A DNA stretch of 64,000 nucleotides from Granulosicoccaceae sp. 1_MG-2023 (GCA_030546905.1 JAUOPI010000021.1:1-64000); one strand, 5' to 3'; counted from the first letter of the stretch, positions 54,767 to 64,000 are shown. The notes: a model not told the origin generated them from the letters alone. A program made the numbers and translations.

Positions 54767-55639
54767 TTATTGACGTGCGCGGGCCAGATAGACCCCGAAA
54801 CAAACCACGGCGATGCCGGCGAAGGCCAGCGTACCGGGACGTTCGCCGAACAGAAACCAGGCTTCCACCGCGGTTGCGGCCGGGGTCAGATAGAAATAGC
54901 TCGCCACCACGGCTGCCTGACCATGGCGGATCATCAGCATTAACAGCAATATCGCTGCAATCGACAGCACAAAGACCAGCCAGAACAGGGCGAAGATCAG
55001 CTCACCGTTCCAGGTGATCTGGCGGGTTTCAAACAACAGCGCGGCCAGGCTAAGCACGATTGCCGTGGCCACGTATTGCCAGAAGGCGCCGGCCAGCAGA
55101 CTGATTCCGGTGCAGTAACGCTTTTGCCAGAGCGTGCCGAGGGATATGGCGAACAGGGCCACCACGGTGGCCAGCACTGCGCCCGGACCGAAACCGCTGG
55201 CCAGGGTGCCGGACTGATCCGGCCAGAGCACCAGCGCGACTCCGCACAAACCGATCAGCAAGCCCAGCACCTGTTGCCGGAGCAGTCGCTCGCCGAGCCA
55301 GAAACGCGCGATGATGGCGGTGACCAGCGGTTGCAGGCCGACGATCAGCGCCGCCGTGGCGGCCGGCATGCCATTGCGGATGGCGCTGAAAACGCCGCCG
55401 AGATAAGCCCCGTGGACCAGCAGACCGACAAACATGGCGTGCATCGCCTGTGGCCGATCGGGCCAGGGCACGCGGAATTTCAGGGCCAGCAGCCACAGCA
55501 ACAGCGTCGCCACGGCCATGCGGATGGCCAGTACCGTAAAGGGTTCTGCGTGCGGCATGGCATAGCGGGCACCGATAAACCCTGTGGACCAGAGCAGTAC
55601 GAAAACCACGGGAACAAAGCGCAGGGGAATCTGATTCAC
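54767..55639 (-). CDS. EamA-family (DMT) transporter
   Basis: The 290-residue product has ten predicted helices in two EamA repeats. The first opens VLLWSTGFIGARYAMPHAEPFTVLAIRM, and the second ends SYFYLTPAATAVEAWFLFGERPGTLAFAGIAVVCFGVYLA. Such carriers export amino acids or other metabolites. No neighbour suggests the substrate. From here to 55890 there is no gene; the c4 promoter must lie in that gap. Confidence 0.88.
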   Translation of the reverse strand: MNQIPLRFVPVVFVLLWSTGFIGARYAMPHAEPFTVLAIRMAVATLLLWLLALKFRVPWPDRPQAMHAMFVGLLVHGAYLGGVFSAIRNGMPAATAALIVGLQPLVTAIIARFWLGERLLRQQVLGLLIGLCGVALVLWPDQSGTLASGFGPGAVLATVVALFAISLGTLWQKRYCTGISLLAGAFWQYVATAIVLSLAALLFETRQITWNGELIFALFWLVFVLSIAAILLLMLMIRHGQAAVVASYFYLTPAATAVEAWFLFGERPGTLAFAGIAVVCFGVYLARARQ

Positions 55640-55890
55640 GGCGTCAGGCTACGTAAGACAAAGATGCCTGACTCTAACCGCGGCACCGGCGCGGGTAAAC
55701 AGCGGCGGACACTGCCGGCCGGCACAGACCTGACGCAGAAGCCCGTAGCGTTAATGCGGGCAAGCCGCGCTGGTTGCCGTGTGCGTGTTCCGCACAGTTC
55801 TACTTATTGCGCATAGATAATTTTTAGTGTCGTGCGGGCGGTGTCGGTGGTTGAATCGGGCCTCTGTATGTTTTGTAAGGAGGATCAGAG

Positions 55891-56559
55891 ATGCACAGAC
55901 GATTATTCCGTCTGGCAGGCGGGGCCTTGGCGGCCTGCTTGGTGAGCTTGTCGGCGCAGGCCGCAGGTGACCCGGAAGCCGGTCAGCAGATTGTGATGAA
56001 GGGTGACGGTCAGGGGGCGCCTTGCGTGGCCTGTCACGGCCTCGACGGTGCCGGTAATGATGCCGGTGGTTTCCCGCGTCTGGCGGGCATGGATGCGGAC
56101 TATCTGGCCCACCAGATCCGCAGCTATAACGACGGCAGCCGCGTCAGCCCGATTATGCAGCCCAACGTGACGAAGCTCAGCGAGCAGCAGATTCAGGATG
56201 TGGCCGCTTACTATGCCGGGCAGGAAGTTGTTGCTTCAACGCAGCCGGCGGAGCCGGATGCGGCGGAAATGGCACTTGGCCGCAAACTGGTCGAGCGCGG
56301 TGACTGGAGTGCTTACATTCCGTCCTGCGACTCCTGTCACGGGCCGGGCGCTCTTGGCGTCGGGGCTGACTTTCCGATGCTGGCCGGACAACACCCGACC
56401 TATATTGCCCAGCAACTGCGGGCCTGGCAGGCCGGAACAAGGCACAACGACCCGAATCTGCTGATGACCGGTGTGGCCGAGCGTTTAAGTGATGCGCAGA
56501 TCGACGCTGTGGCGGCCTATCTGAGCCGTTTGCCCGTAACCGTATCCGGAGGTCAGTAA
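55891..56559 (+). CDS. Dihaem cytochrome c4 (possible TsdB partner)
   Basis: The 222-residue periplasmic protein has a signal peptide (cleavage after SAQA) and two haem sites, CVACH (~46-50) and CDSCH (~148-152). Each is followed by a distal Met region (SPIMQPNV and NLLMTGV), the typical two-domain c4 layout. AAGGAGG lies upstream. It ends 1 bp before a TsdA-like dehydrogenase gene and would accept its electrons and pass them to an oxidase. Confidence 0.9.
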   Translation: MHRRLFRLAGGALAACLVSLSAQAAGDPEAGQQIVMKGDGQGAPCVACHGLDGAGNDAGGFPRLAGMDADYLAHQIRSYNDGSRVSPIMQPNVTKLSEQQIQDVAAYYAGQEVVASTQPAEPDAAEMALGRKLVERGDWSAYIPSCDSCHGPGALGVGADFPMLAGQHPTYIAQQLRAWQAGTRHNDPNLLMTGVAERLSDAQIDAVAAYLSRLPVTVSGGQ

Positions 56560-56560
56560 T

Positions 56561-57538
56561 ATGAAAACCACATGGTATGCGATGCTTCTGGCGCTGGTTG
56601 CCGCACCCTTGCAGGCACAGGACGTAAAGGTGCCGGTCAATCTGCCACCCATGCCCGAGGGTAAGTATGTGCATGAGGCACCGACGCTGGAAGACTTGGA
56701 GGCCGATGAAAGCATTAACCCTGAACTGAAAAAGGTCATCCTCAAAGGCCGTGATATGTTCATCAACACGCAGCAGTTCCGTGGTGAATATGTCTTCAAT
56801 GACCTCAGTTGCAGCAGCTGCCACCTGGGTGAGGGCAAGCTGAACTGGTCCGGCCCTGTCTGGCCGGCGGTCACCACACTGCCGGATTTTCGCGGTAAGA
56901 ACCAGCATGTGAATTCGCTTGAAGAGCGTATCGCCGGCTGTTTTTCCTTTTCCATGAATGGTACGCCGCCGGAATACGGCAGTGATGACATGTTGGCCCT
57001 GGCCGCTTATCACCAGTGGGTCGCGACCAACGCGCCGGTATATGAGCGCAATATCGGCGGTCGTGGTTTCGGGCATCTGGGCCGCGAAATGCCGGCCGAT
57101 ATCAGTTACGAGAAAGGCCAGGTGGTCTACGAGGCCAATTGCGCGATTTGTCATGGTGAAGACGGTGCCGGGCAGAAAAAAGACGGTCAGGTGGTGTTTC
57201 CGCCGCTCTGGGGCGACGGTTCCTATAACTGGGGCGCGGGAATGGTCCGGGTTTATACGGCTGCATCCTTTATCAAAAACAATATGCCGCTTGGCAAACC
57301 CGGTTCATTGAGTGATGCTGACGCTTGGAATGTTGCGCTGTATATCAACAGTCAGGAACGCCCGCAGGATCCGCGCTATACCGGCGATGCCAAAGAGACC
57401 CGTGAGAAGTATCTGAACTTCCACAAATACTCCATGTACGGCACCGAACGTGACGGACGGACTCTGGGCCAGCATGACAACACCGGTTCCAAGCCGTTTC
57501 TCAAACCCGCGGCGCTGAAACCGAGAACCTTTGAATGA
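56561..57538 (+). CDS. tsdA: Dihaem cytochrome of thiosulfate dehydrogenase (TsdA) type
   Basis: The 325-residue product has a signal peptide (cleavage after LQAQ) and two haem sites: CSSCH within NDLSCSSCHLGEGK and CAICH within VYEANCAICHGEDGAG. Between them is the TsdA-type segment EERIAGCFSFSMNGTPP, whose Cys would be the unusual axial ligand of the active-site haem. The second half has FPPLWGDGSYNWGAGMVRVYTAASFIKNNMP, also typical. It probably oxidises thiosulfate to tetrathionate, or works in reverse, in the periplasm with the c4 encoded upstream. Confidence 0.83.
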   Translation: MKTTWYAMLLALVAAPLQAQDVKVPVNLPPMPEGKYVHEAPTLEDLEADESINPELKKVILKGRDMFINTQQFRGEYVFNDLSCSSCHLGEGKLNWSGPVWPAVTTLPDFRGKNQHVNSLEERIAGCFSFSMNGTPPEYGSDDMLALAAYHQWVATNAPVYERNIGGRGFGHLGREMPADISYEKGQVVYEANCAICHGEDGAGQKKDGQVVFPPLWGDGSYNWGAGMVRVYTAASFIKNNMPLGKPGSLSDADAWNVALYINSQERPQDPRYTGDAKETREKYLNFHKYSMYGTERDGRTLGQHDNTGSKPFLKPAALKPRTFE

Positions 57539-57567
57539 GGCCCTTGTGGCTTCGCCCCGCAGAAACA

Positions 57568-57600
57568 AAAACGGCGCGATGATTCGCGCCGTTTTTTTTA
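57568..57600. terminator. Bidirectional terminator between tsdA and gspF
   Basis: AACGGCGCGA and TCGCGCCGTT form a 10-bp stem with a 4-nt loop, preceded by an A run and followed by a T run. Confidence 0.92.
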
Positions 57601-57620
57601 TTCGCCGCCAAGCGTTTTGC

Positions 57621-58853
57621 TCAGGCGGTAACCATATTGTTCATCTCGAAGATCGGCATCAGGATACCGGCCACGATGGCCATGACGACGCCGCCCATCA
57701 GCAGAATGATTGCCGGCTCAAAGACCGCCAGAACCATACCGATGGTGGCGTTGAACTCCCGTTCCTGATGCGTGGCCGCTTTATCGAGCATTTTGTCGAG
57801 CTGGCCGGAGTTCTGGCCACTGGCAATCAGATGTACCAACAGCGGCGGGAAGTAGCCTGTGCGTTCCAGAGCGCTTGCAAGCTTGGCCCCTTCGCGGACC
57901 TTGCCGGCAGCCTGGGTGACGGCTTCGCGCATGGGGCGGTTGGAGACCACCTGCGCGGCAATATTCAGTGCATGCAGGGTTTCCACGCCACTGGCGATCA
58001 GAATGCTCAGGGTGCGGGCAAACTGGGCGGTGTTCATGCCGCGCATCAGTTTGCCGATCAGCGGCAGCTTGAGCAGCAGGGCGTGAACACGGGTATGAAA
58101 GCCGTCGAAGCGCATCGCGCGCTTGAACAGAAATACAAGCCCGACAAATACCGCAGCGGTCAGCAGCCCCCAGGTTTTGATGTAGTCGCTGAGGCCGATG
58201 ATGACTTTCGTCAGGGTCGGTAATTCCTGATTCATATCGGCAAATACTTCGGTGACCTGCGGCACCACGTACGCCAGCAGCAGGGCGACGATCAGAATCG
58301 AAGCGAAGATCAGGACGGTCGGATACATCAGCGCTTTGGTGATGGTCTGACGCATGACCTGACGTTCTTCGGTGTAGTCGGCGAGACGTTCCAGTACCGG
58401 CGCCAGATGGCCTGACTCGTTGCCGGCCTGCACGGTTGCGGTGTAGATTTCCGGGAAAGCGCGCGGATAGGCCGACAGGGCCTGAGCCAGCGATTTACCT
58501 TCCTGAATTGATGAACGCACTGACAACATCAGTGATTTGACCACCGGCCGTTCGGTTTGCCGGCTGACCGCTTCCATGGCATCGGGCACCGGCGTGCCGG
58601 AGGAGACCAGGGTGGCAAGCTGGCGGGTGACCAGCGCCAGATCGGACGCTTTCAGGCGGGTTGTTTTACGCGATTTGTCGCCGGCGTTGGATTTTTTGCT
58701 GTTTTTGCTCTTGCTGCGGGTCTCTTCGACGTCCACAGGAATCAGCTTCATTTCGCGCAGACGGTCGCGTATCTGGCGCGGATTGTCGCCTTCCATAATG
58801 CCGCGTGTTTCGCGGCCACCGGGTTCCAGAGCTGTATATTCGAATGCAGGCAT
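57621..58853 (-). CDS. gspF: Type II secretion inner-membrane platform protein
   Basis: The 410-residue product has the GspF layout: a short cytoplasmic N-terminus (FEYTALEPGGRETRGIMEGDNPRQIRDRL) and two T2SF domains, each ending in membrane helices (GNESGHLAPVLERLADY and ASGQNSGQLDKMLDKAA are the paired motifs). It anchors the pseudopilus assembly platform. It starts 2 bp after the gspE stop. No gspG-type pseudopilin follows, so the remaining secretion genes must be elsewhere. Confidence 0.94.
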   Translation of the reverse strand: MPAFEYTALEPGGRETRGIMEGDNPRQIRDRLREMKLIPVDVEETRSKSKNSKKSNAGDKSRKTTRLKASDLALVTRQLATLVSSGTPVPDAMEAVSRQTERPVVKSLMLSVRSSIQEGKSLAQALSAYPRAFPEIYTATVQAGNESGHLAPVLERLADYTEERQVMRQTITKALMYPTVLIFASILIVALLLAYVVPQVTEVFADMNQELPTLTKVIIGLSDYIKTWGLLTAAVFVGLVFLFKRAMRFDGFHTRVHALLLKLPLIGKLMRGMNTAQFARTLSILIASGVETLHALNIAAQVVSNRPMREAVTQAAGKVREGAKLASALERTGYFPPLLVHLIASGQNSGQLDKMLDKAATHQEREFNATIGMVLAVFEPAIILLMGGVVMAIVAGILMPIFEMNNMVTA

Positions 58854-58855
58854 AA

Positions 58856-60376
58856 TCAGGCAGTCGTGTGGGCGACGCGGAAAACTTCTTCCAGCGTGGT
58901 TTCACCAAGCAGCACTTTGCGGATGCCGTCTTCCAGAATGCCGGGTGTGTGGCTGCGCGCATGAGCTTCCAGCGCGCTCTCGGCGGCGTTGTCGTGAATC
59001 ATCGCGCTCAGTGTATGGTCTACCGGAACCACTTCGTATATCCCCGAGCGCCCCTGATAGCCCGTGTGTCCGCACTTACTGCAACCCTTGGCGGCGTAGA
59101 TAATCGGCGGATCGGCCGGGTCACGACCCATCTGCCGGCATTCGGCTTCGGTGGCAGGGCGCGGCGTTTTGCAATCAGGGCAGAGCAGACGCACCAGACG
59201 CTGGGCGATCAGGCCGACCAGTGTGGAAGACAGCAGAAACGGCTCTACGCCCATATCGCGCAAGCGTGTCACCGCGCCGATGGCGGTGTTGGTGTGCAGC
59301 GTCGACAGTACCAGGTGACCGGTCAGTGACGATTGCACGGCGATATCCGCGGTTTCTTTATCGCGGATCTCACCGACCATGATGACGTCCGGGTCCTGAC
59401 GCACGATGGCCCGCAGTCCGGCGGCAAAGGTCAGGCCGACGTCTTCGCGTACCTGAGTCTGGCCTATGCCTTCGATATAGTATTCGACCGGGTCTTCGAC
59501 CGTGAGGATGGTCCGGCTGGAATCGTTCAGACGGCCCAGAGATGCGTACAGCGTGGTGGTCTTACCGGAACCGGTCGGCCCGGTGACCAGAATAATTCCG
59601 TAGGGGTTGGCGAGCATCTCTTGGATCATCGAACAGTTCTGCTCTGTCATGCCCAACAGGTTCAGGTCGAGGCGGCCTTTTTGTTTATCCAGCAGACGCA
59701 TAACCACCCGTTCATAGCCATTGGCTGCGGGCAGGGTGGAGACACGGATATCGACCGGCTGACCGCCGAGACGGACCGACATGCGGCCATCCTGGGGTTT
59801 GCGGGTTTCGGAAATATTCAGGCGCGATTCAACCTTGATACGGCTGATCAGCGCGGGCGTGACGATCGCAGGCGGCTCGTAGATCTTGTGCATCACGCCG
59901 TCGATGCGGTAACGCACCAGCAGTTTTTTCTCGAAGGGCTCAATATGAATGTCCGACGCATTGAGGCGGATTGCCTGGCTGATAATCATGTTCAGCAGGC
60001 GGATGACCGGCGCCTCGTCGGTGGACTCCATCAGGTCCTCCGGCTCGGGCATGCCTTCATCGACGATATCGATCACATTGCTGAGCTCGTCATTCATATT
60101 GCTCAGCCCGCTCTCAGTTTCCTGGTAATAACGGGTGATAAACTCGCTGAAATCGTCCCCGGCCAGCTCGAGCACCACCGGCGCACGGCCGGCGCGGCGG
60201 CGTGCTTCGAGCAGTGCCGCGACCGGTGCGTCAGGGCGGTGTGCCAGTGTCAAGGCGCCGTTGTCGTCGGTATACAGCACAACGCCTTTTTCACGGGCGT
60301 ACTTGTACGGCAGGGTCACACTGGACTGTTCCCCGGCCTCCGCTGGTGCTCCGTCGATTGTCTGTTCTTCGGCCAC
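58856..60376 (-). CDS. gspE: Type II secretion ATPase
   Basis: The 506-residue ATPase powers pseudopilus assembly. It has Walker A GPTGSGKTTTLY, VEDPVEYY, Walker B DPDVIMVGEIRDKETA, LVLSTLHTNT and the tetracysteine zinc site (CPDCKTP ... CSKCGHTGYQGRSGIYE). The GTG at 60376, just after the gspD stop, is the likeliest start; a longer frame overlaps the end of gspD without resemblance to the family. Order gspC-D-E-F. Confidence 0.94.
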   Translation of the reverse strand: MAEEQTIDGAPAEAGEQSSVTLPYKYAREKGVVLYTDDNGALTLAHRPDAPVAALLEARRRAGRAPVVLELAGDDFSEFITRYYQETESGLSNMNDELSNVIDIVDEGMPEPEDLMESTDEAPVIRLLNMIISQAIRLNASDIHIEPFEKKLLVRYRIDGVMHKIYEPPAIVTPALISRIKVESRLNISETRKPQDGRMSVRLGGQPVDIRVSTLPAANGYERVVMRLLDKQKGRLDLNLLGMTEQNCSMIQEMLANPYGIILVTGPTGSGKTTTLYASLGRLNDSSRTILTVEDPVEYYIEGIGQTQVREDVGLTFAAGLRAIVRQDPDVIMVGEIRDKETADIAVQSSLTGHLVLSTLHTNTAIGAVTRLRDMGVEPFLLSSTLVGLIAQRLVRLLCPDCKTPRPATEAECRQMGRDPADPPIIYAAKGCSKCGHTGYQGRSGIYEVVPVDHTLSAMIHDNAAESALEAHARSHTPGILEDGIRKVLLGETTLEEVFRVAHTTA

Positions 60377-60380
60377 AGGC

Positions 60381-62615
60381 TTACTTCTCCGCCTCCGGGC
60401 TTTCGGTTGACCAGTCGCTGACAGTGGACGGGGAAACGTCCTCATCGGTCGGCTGTGAGGTGACCGGCAGCTGGTCCTCGCTGACGCTGACAGGCTCAGG
60501 CGTGCTGTCCGGGGTGTGAACTGCGGCCGGCAGTGCTTCTTCGCCGGTGACTACAGAGTCAGGCCCGAAACGGTTGCTGATCTGCTCACCCTTGTAATAA
60601 AGGCGCAGCTCCGGCAGTACGGGCACTTCGTCGAAGGGATCTTCTTCGCTGTCCTTGTCAAAAAATGCAAGCTGCTTTCTGCGCAGGTCGTTGTATTTGA
60701 GGTCGCTGTAGTAGTCGGCGGTTTCAGCGTCACGCATGATTGTCGGGTGCAGAAAGACCATCAGGTTGCGCTTGGATTTTTCCGCATTGTTGTAGCGGAA
60801 CAGATTGCCGAGCAGCGGGATATCGCCGAGCAGCGGGACTTTTTCGTGCCGCTCGCTGAGCTGATCGTCAATCAGACCACCCAGTACCAAGGTTTGCTTG
60901 TTTTCAACCATCACCGTGGTTTTGATTGAGCGCTTGTCGGTGGTGATGTCCGAGGCACCGGAGACCGTCGTAGCACTGACGCTTTCCACGTCCTGCTGGA
61001 TCTCCATTTTGATGTTATTGCCTTCGTTGATCTGTGGCTTGACCTTCAGGCTGATACCCACATCGCGCCGTTCGATGGTGGTGAACGGGTTGGAGTTAGT
61101 GGACGAAAGAGTCTGGCCGGTGACGAAGGGCAGGTTCTGGCCGACGACGATCTCAGCCTCCTGGTTGTCCATGGTCACCAGTGTCGGTGTCGAGAGAATA
61201 TTGTTATTGGCGTCAGAGGCCAGTGCGGTCAGCAGGAAACCGAAGTCCACATTGCCGGTGCCGAAGCTGCCCAGCGCCATGGACAGGCCACCGCTCAGTG
61301 ACGCGCTGCTGCTGCCTTCATCGATAGCGATGGCACTGGTGAGGACACTCTGGGTCGCGCCGCCGAGGTTGGTGTAACCGATCGGGCGGTTGGCGTCGGA
61401 GCCGTCAACCAGGAAGTTGGAGCCGATCGCCGCCGAATTGGATTCGGACAGCTCGGCGATAATCGCTTCCACCAGAACCTGAGCGCGGCGGATATCGAGT
61501 TTTTCGATGACCGACATGATATTGCGCATCTCATCGGGCGGTGCGGTGATGATCAGTGAGTTGGTGTGCGCGTCCGCCTGAATATCAACCCTGGCTTCGT
61601 TTTCCTGATTAGACGAGTTGTTAGTGGTGGAGCGGCGCACCAGCGCCGGCACGGTAGTGCCGTTGCCGTTTTTGTTCGTGCTGACCTGAGCGGCGGTCGT
61701 CGTGTTATTGCTATTGTCGGCCGGGCTGGTGCCGATTTTTGCCTGACCCTGCGAGACGCCGTTGAGTACGGTCAGGATGTCCTCGGCGTTGGCGTATTTA
61801 AGATAGACAACACGGGTGTTGCCGCTGCCGGATTCGACAGGGGTGTCGAGGTTGGCAATCAAGGTACGCACGCGCAGGCGGACGGCCTGATCGCCGCTGA
61901 CCAGAATACTGTTGGTGCGTTCATCGGCCGCGACTTTCATGCCGCCGACCGTGCCCTGTGCAGCGCTGCCGCCTTCCAGAGAGCTGACGATGCGCACCAG
62001 CTCGCTTGCGGTGGCGTGTTGCAGGCGGATCACTTCAATCGCGGCATTATCCGGACGGTCGACGCGTTCGATAATTTCAGCCAGACGTTCGATATTGCCG
62101 GCCCGGTCGGTGATGATCAGCGAGTTGGTCGAGGCGTAGGCTGCCAGATGACCTTGCTGTGGCACCAGCGGACGCAGAATCGGCACCAGCTGTGCGGCGG
62201 GTACGTTGACGATGGGGATAACCTTGGTGACCAGCTGGTCCGAGCGGTCCGAGGAATCATCGCCGGCCATGGGCACAGGTCCCTGTTTGGCGGTGACATC
62301 CGGCACGATCTTGATCAGGTCGCCGGACGGGACGGCCGAATAGCCGTGCACCTGCAGAACCGATAAGAACACCTGATACAGCTGTTTGCTGTCCATCGGC
62401 TCGGCTGACACGACTGTGACCTTGGCTTTTACACGCGGGTCGATCACGAAGTTCAGACCGGTCTGCTTGGAGACGGTCGCGATCAGCGAGTGGATGTCGG
62501 TGTTATTCAGGTTGAGCGTGAAGTTCTCTTCCTCAGCCTGTTGAGCCCATGCGGATGCTGTGCCGCCGGTTTGCAGCGCCGCTCCGATCATCGCTGCGAT
62601 CAGCAGCTTTTTCAT
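60381..62615 (-). CDS. gspD: Type II secretion secretin
   Basis: GspD forms the outer-membrane channel. The 744-residue product has a signal peptide (cleavage near SAWAQ), an N0 domain (NFTLNLNNTDIHSLIATVSKQTGLNFVIDPRV), and N1-N3 domains with GNIERLAEIIERVDRPD. The secretin core includes VPLLGDIPLLGNLFRYN. A low-complexity Asn/Thr insert sits in the N3 region (~300-340). An acidic S/T/P/E-rich tail of ~60 residues follows the core and may be the pilotin-binding region. The ATG at 62615 is preferred; a TTG at 62630 adds five residues. Confidence 0.94.
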   Translation of the reverse strand: MKKLLIAAMIGAALQTGGTASAWAQQAEEENFTLNLNNTDIHSLIATVSKQTGLNFVIDPRVKAKVTVVSAEPMDSKQLYQVFLSVLQVHGYSAVPSGDLIKIVPDVTAKQGPVPMAGDDSSDRSDQLVTKVIPIVNVPAAQLVPILRPLVPQQGHLAAYASTNSLIITDRAGNIERLAEIIERVDRPDNAAIEVIRLQHATASELVRIVSSLEGGSAAQGTVGGMKVAADERTNSILVSGDQAVRLRVRTLIANLDTPVESGSGNTRVVYLKYANAEDILTVLNGVSQGQAKIGTSPADNSNNTTTAAQVSTNKNGNGTTVPALVRRSTTNNSSNQENEARVDIQADAHTNSLIITAPPDEMRNIMSVIEKLDIRRAQVLVEAIIAELSESNSAAIGSNFLVDGSDANRPIGYTNLGGATQSVLTSAIAIDEGSSSASLSGGLSMALGSFGTGNVDFGFLLTALASDANNNILSTPTLVTMDNQEAEIVVGQNLPFVTGQTLSSTNSNPFTTIERRDVGISLKVKPQINEGNNIKMEIQQDVESVSATTVSGASDITTDKRSIKTTVMVENKQTLVLGGLIDDQLSERHEKVPLLGDIPLLGNLFRYNNAEKSKRNLMVFLHPTIMRDAETADYYSDLKYNDLRRKQLAFFDKDSEEDPFDEVPVLPELRLYYKGEQISNRFGPDSVVTGEEALPAAVHTPDSTPEPVSVSEDQLPVTSQPTDEDVSPSTVSDWSTESPEAEK

Positions 62616-62778
62616 ACCTGTTGTTTTCAAAACGTCTCTCGTTCGAACGTTAGCAACGGGTTTTGCGCCGGACGTGTTCGTGCGACTTTCAACCCGTGGT
62701 GCGTCTGATTAATGAGTATCTTGTTTTCTATAGAAGAACTGTGCCGTTGTGCATCGTCTGCTGGTCAGTTGATGCCAA

Positions 62779-63669
62779 TTATTGATCAAGTGAAATCATG
62801 ACCGGCATTTCGACGCCGTCACGCAGCACGGTCAGCTCTATGCTGTTGGCCTTGACCAGATTGCGCAGAGCGCGGATGCCTTGTTTCTGACTGTTCAGCG
62901 CAATGCCGTTGACCTGGGTGATAACGTCGTTGGCCATGATCCCCTGAGCTTCGAGAATCTCCGAATTCTGCTTCGGTTGCAGCCGGAAGCCGACCAGCTT
63001 GCCACCCTGTTGATAAGGCGTAGCGGCGACGATTTTGCCGAGTATGGACGGGTTCTGTACCAGCTTGTCGCGCAGTTCACGCGGGCTCGATGGTAACTCG
63101 ACCGGTGCCGAAGCTGCATTTTGTACGGTTTTTGACGTGTTCCGCGGGCTGCTTGGCAGGGCGACCGGTGCGACGTCTTCGGGCAGCTTCAGGACTTCTT
63201 CGCGGCCGCGGTTCTCGATAATCACCCGGTCAGGGAAGACAGCTTTGAGCGAGGCATTGCCGACGATTTTGTCACCAATGCCGTAGACTTCTTCCTCGCG
63301 CCCGCCGGCGGAAATAATCGCCAGTGCCATATCTGCAGGGTGGTAAGCCACCACACCGGCCAGACGCAGATTCAGACTGGTCTCGGGGGCATCGCGCGGA
63401 TCGGGTTCGGTTTCCACCGCGACTTCACCGGCTTTGCCGAACAGGTGCAGACCGGCAACCCGTTGCCCGATTTGTGCAATGCTGTCACCCGGGCCCGCGC
63501 CGTTTCGTGCCGGCGGCAGGGGCCGTGTACTGACAACCGTTTCCGTGCCCAGGTTAAAGAAACGGAGGGTCAGGCCGGCCAGAACCCACGCCAGCAGAAT
63601 GACTAATGCAATGCTGATCCAGTGGATGGCCTTATAAGGAGTGTTATCGTTTGCTGCCAGTGTGCTCAA
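62779..63669 (-). CDS. gspC: Type II secretion inner-membrane protein
   Basis: The 296-residue product links the inner-membrane platform to the secretin. It has a membrane helix at ~16-36, the homology region (SLNLRLAGVVAYHPADMALAIIS), and a C-terminal PDZ-like domain (GKLVGFRLQPKQNSEILEAQGIMANDVITQVNGI). A short imperfect internal repeat, ALPSSPR.../ELPSSPR..., separates the two. It starts at TTG; no in-frame ATG fits. It is first of gspCDEF, 163 bp before gspD. Confidence 0.9.
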   Translation of the reverse strand: MSTLAANDNTPYKAIHWISIALVILLAWVLAGLTLRFFNLGTETVVSTRPLPPARNGAGPGDSIAQIGQRVAGLHLFGKAGEVAVETEPDPRDAPETSLNLRLAGVVAYHPADMALAIISAGGREEEVYGIGDKIVGNASLKAVFPDRVIIENRGREEVLKLPEDVAPVALPSSPRNTSKTVQNAASAPVELPSSPRELRDKLVQNPSILGKIVAATPYQQGGKLVGFRLQPKQNSEILEAQGIMANDVITQVNGIALNSQKQGIRALRNLVKANSIELTVLRDGVEMPVMISLDQ

Positions 63670-63893
63670 GTATCCGTGCTCTCATCAGGTCGGCGCCGGC
63701 GCGTCACGGTGAAACTCTCTGACATAGCCGGTGTCGAAAAATTCGTTACAATCGAAAGAATGCTTGCTGCTCAGTGGGGTAGCAAATTCCGTTCACAGCC
63801 GACGGACTTTAGCTCAGATTTATGAAATTTGCCTGAGCGTATCGTGATTGTCATCCACCGAGCCTCCCGACAGGAGAAACACAGGAACTCACT

Positions 63894-64000
63894 ATGAAAG
63901 CACTTTTTCAACGCCTTTTCGCCCCGCAAGCCGGACCATCACCGGACGCCCGGCCGGAAGAGGAGCGACTGCGTCTGGCCGCTGCGGCGCTGATGATGGA
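63894..64000 (+). CDS. TerB-family protein, 5' part only
   Basis: The window ends 35 codons into this gene. The visible N-terminus, MKALFQRLFAP followed by an acidic EEERLRLAAAALMM segment, is that of the tellurite-resistance TerB-like proteins that begin LRLAAAALL. CAGGAGAAACACAGG lies upstream. It is divergent from gspC; the 224-bp gap between them should hold both promoters. The assignment rests on a short stretch. Confidence 0.6.
   Translation, partial: MKALFQRLFAPQAGPSPDARPEEERLRLAAAALMM

Noticed and set aside
60381-60445. Longer gspE reading frame overlapping the end of gspD
   Set aside because: The extra residues are a basic low-complexity translation of the gspD tail; GTG at 60376 fits the operon better.

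Overview
The window reads as a chromosomal segment of a free-living, GC-rich gammaproteobacterium, probably marine. This is suggested by class II aldolase, AhpF, FabV and type II secretion genes of gammaproteobacterial type, tsdA-like and c4-type cytochromes, a taurine-nitrogen cluster, and an aerobic (CobN-type) cobalamin cluster. There is no rRNA, tRNA, CRISPR array or insertion sequence that I could recognise. The first ~170 bases are homopolymer-rich and look like a poor contig end rather than biology.

Layout: 0.2-1.8 kb ahpF. 1.9-10 kb (minus strand) a tripartite RND efflux pump co-transcribed with its own OmpR-type two-component system. 10.3-20.9 kb an accessory-looking stretch holding four copies of a small Gly/Asn/Gln-rich protein family, a YCII protein, an AEC carrier, a Nudix hydrolase, a Kelch-malectin-PKD-CBM surface protein, a cysteine hydrolase, a RES/Xre toxin-antitoxin pair and a MarR-MFS pair. 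21-23.6 kb a beta-helix lipoprotein and fabV. 23.8-31.3 kb a taurine module (tauABC, a TauR-like regulator, a TauE-family exporter, an isfD-like reductase and tpa), whose logic is taurine import, transamination to sulfoacetaldehyde, reduction to isethionate and export, so that nitrogen is kept and the sulfonate discarded. 31.4-34.7 kb a DegT aminotransferase, epmB and cbiB. 34.9-45.8 kb a cobalamin riboswitch followed by one long operon (cobO, btuFCD-like importer, cobW, cobN, chelatase AAA/vWA genes, cbiM-like permease). 46.2 kb fba; 47.5 kb the fifth copy of the small family. 48-55.6 kb acylphosphatase, a DUF4091 protein, an orphan GspE/PilB ATPase, a hydrolase and two transporters. 55.9-57.5 kb two dihaem cytochromes of thiosulfate-dehydrogenase type. 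57.6-63.7 kb gspCDEF on the minus strand. The window ends inside a TerB-like gene.

Two observations stand out. First, five dispersed paralogues of an ~82-residue protein (no Cys, Pro, Trp, Arg or Glu) begin with an almost invariant DKSGGDI segment. Each is a stand-alone plus-strand gene, and four or five of them carry matching sequence blocks about 90-150 bp upstream. I do not recognise the family and regard it as the best candidate for an undescribed system. Second, the cobalt-chelatase AAA gene ends at a canonical A_AAA_AAG slippery heptamer followed by a strong stem-loop, and the -1 frame continues without a stop into the vWA gene. One gene can therefore yield both the small (ChlI/CobS-like) and the medium (ChlD-like) subunit by programmed frameshifting.
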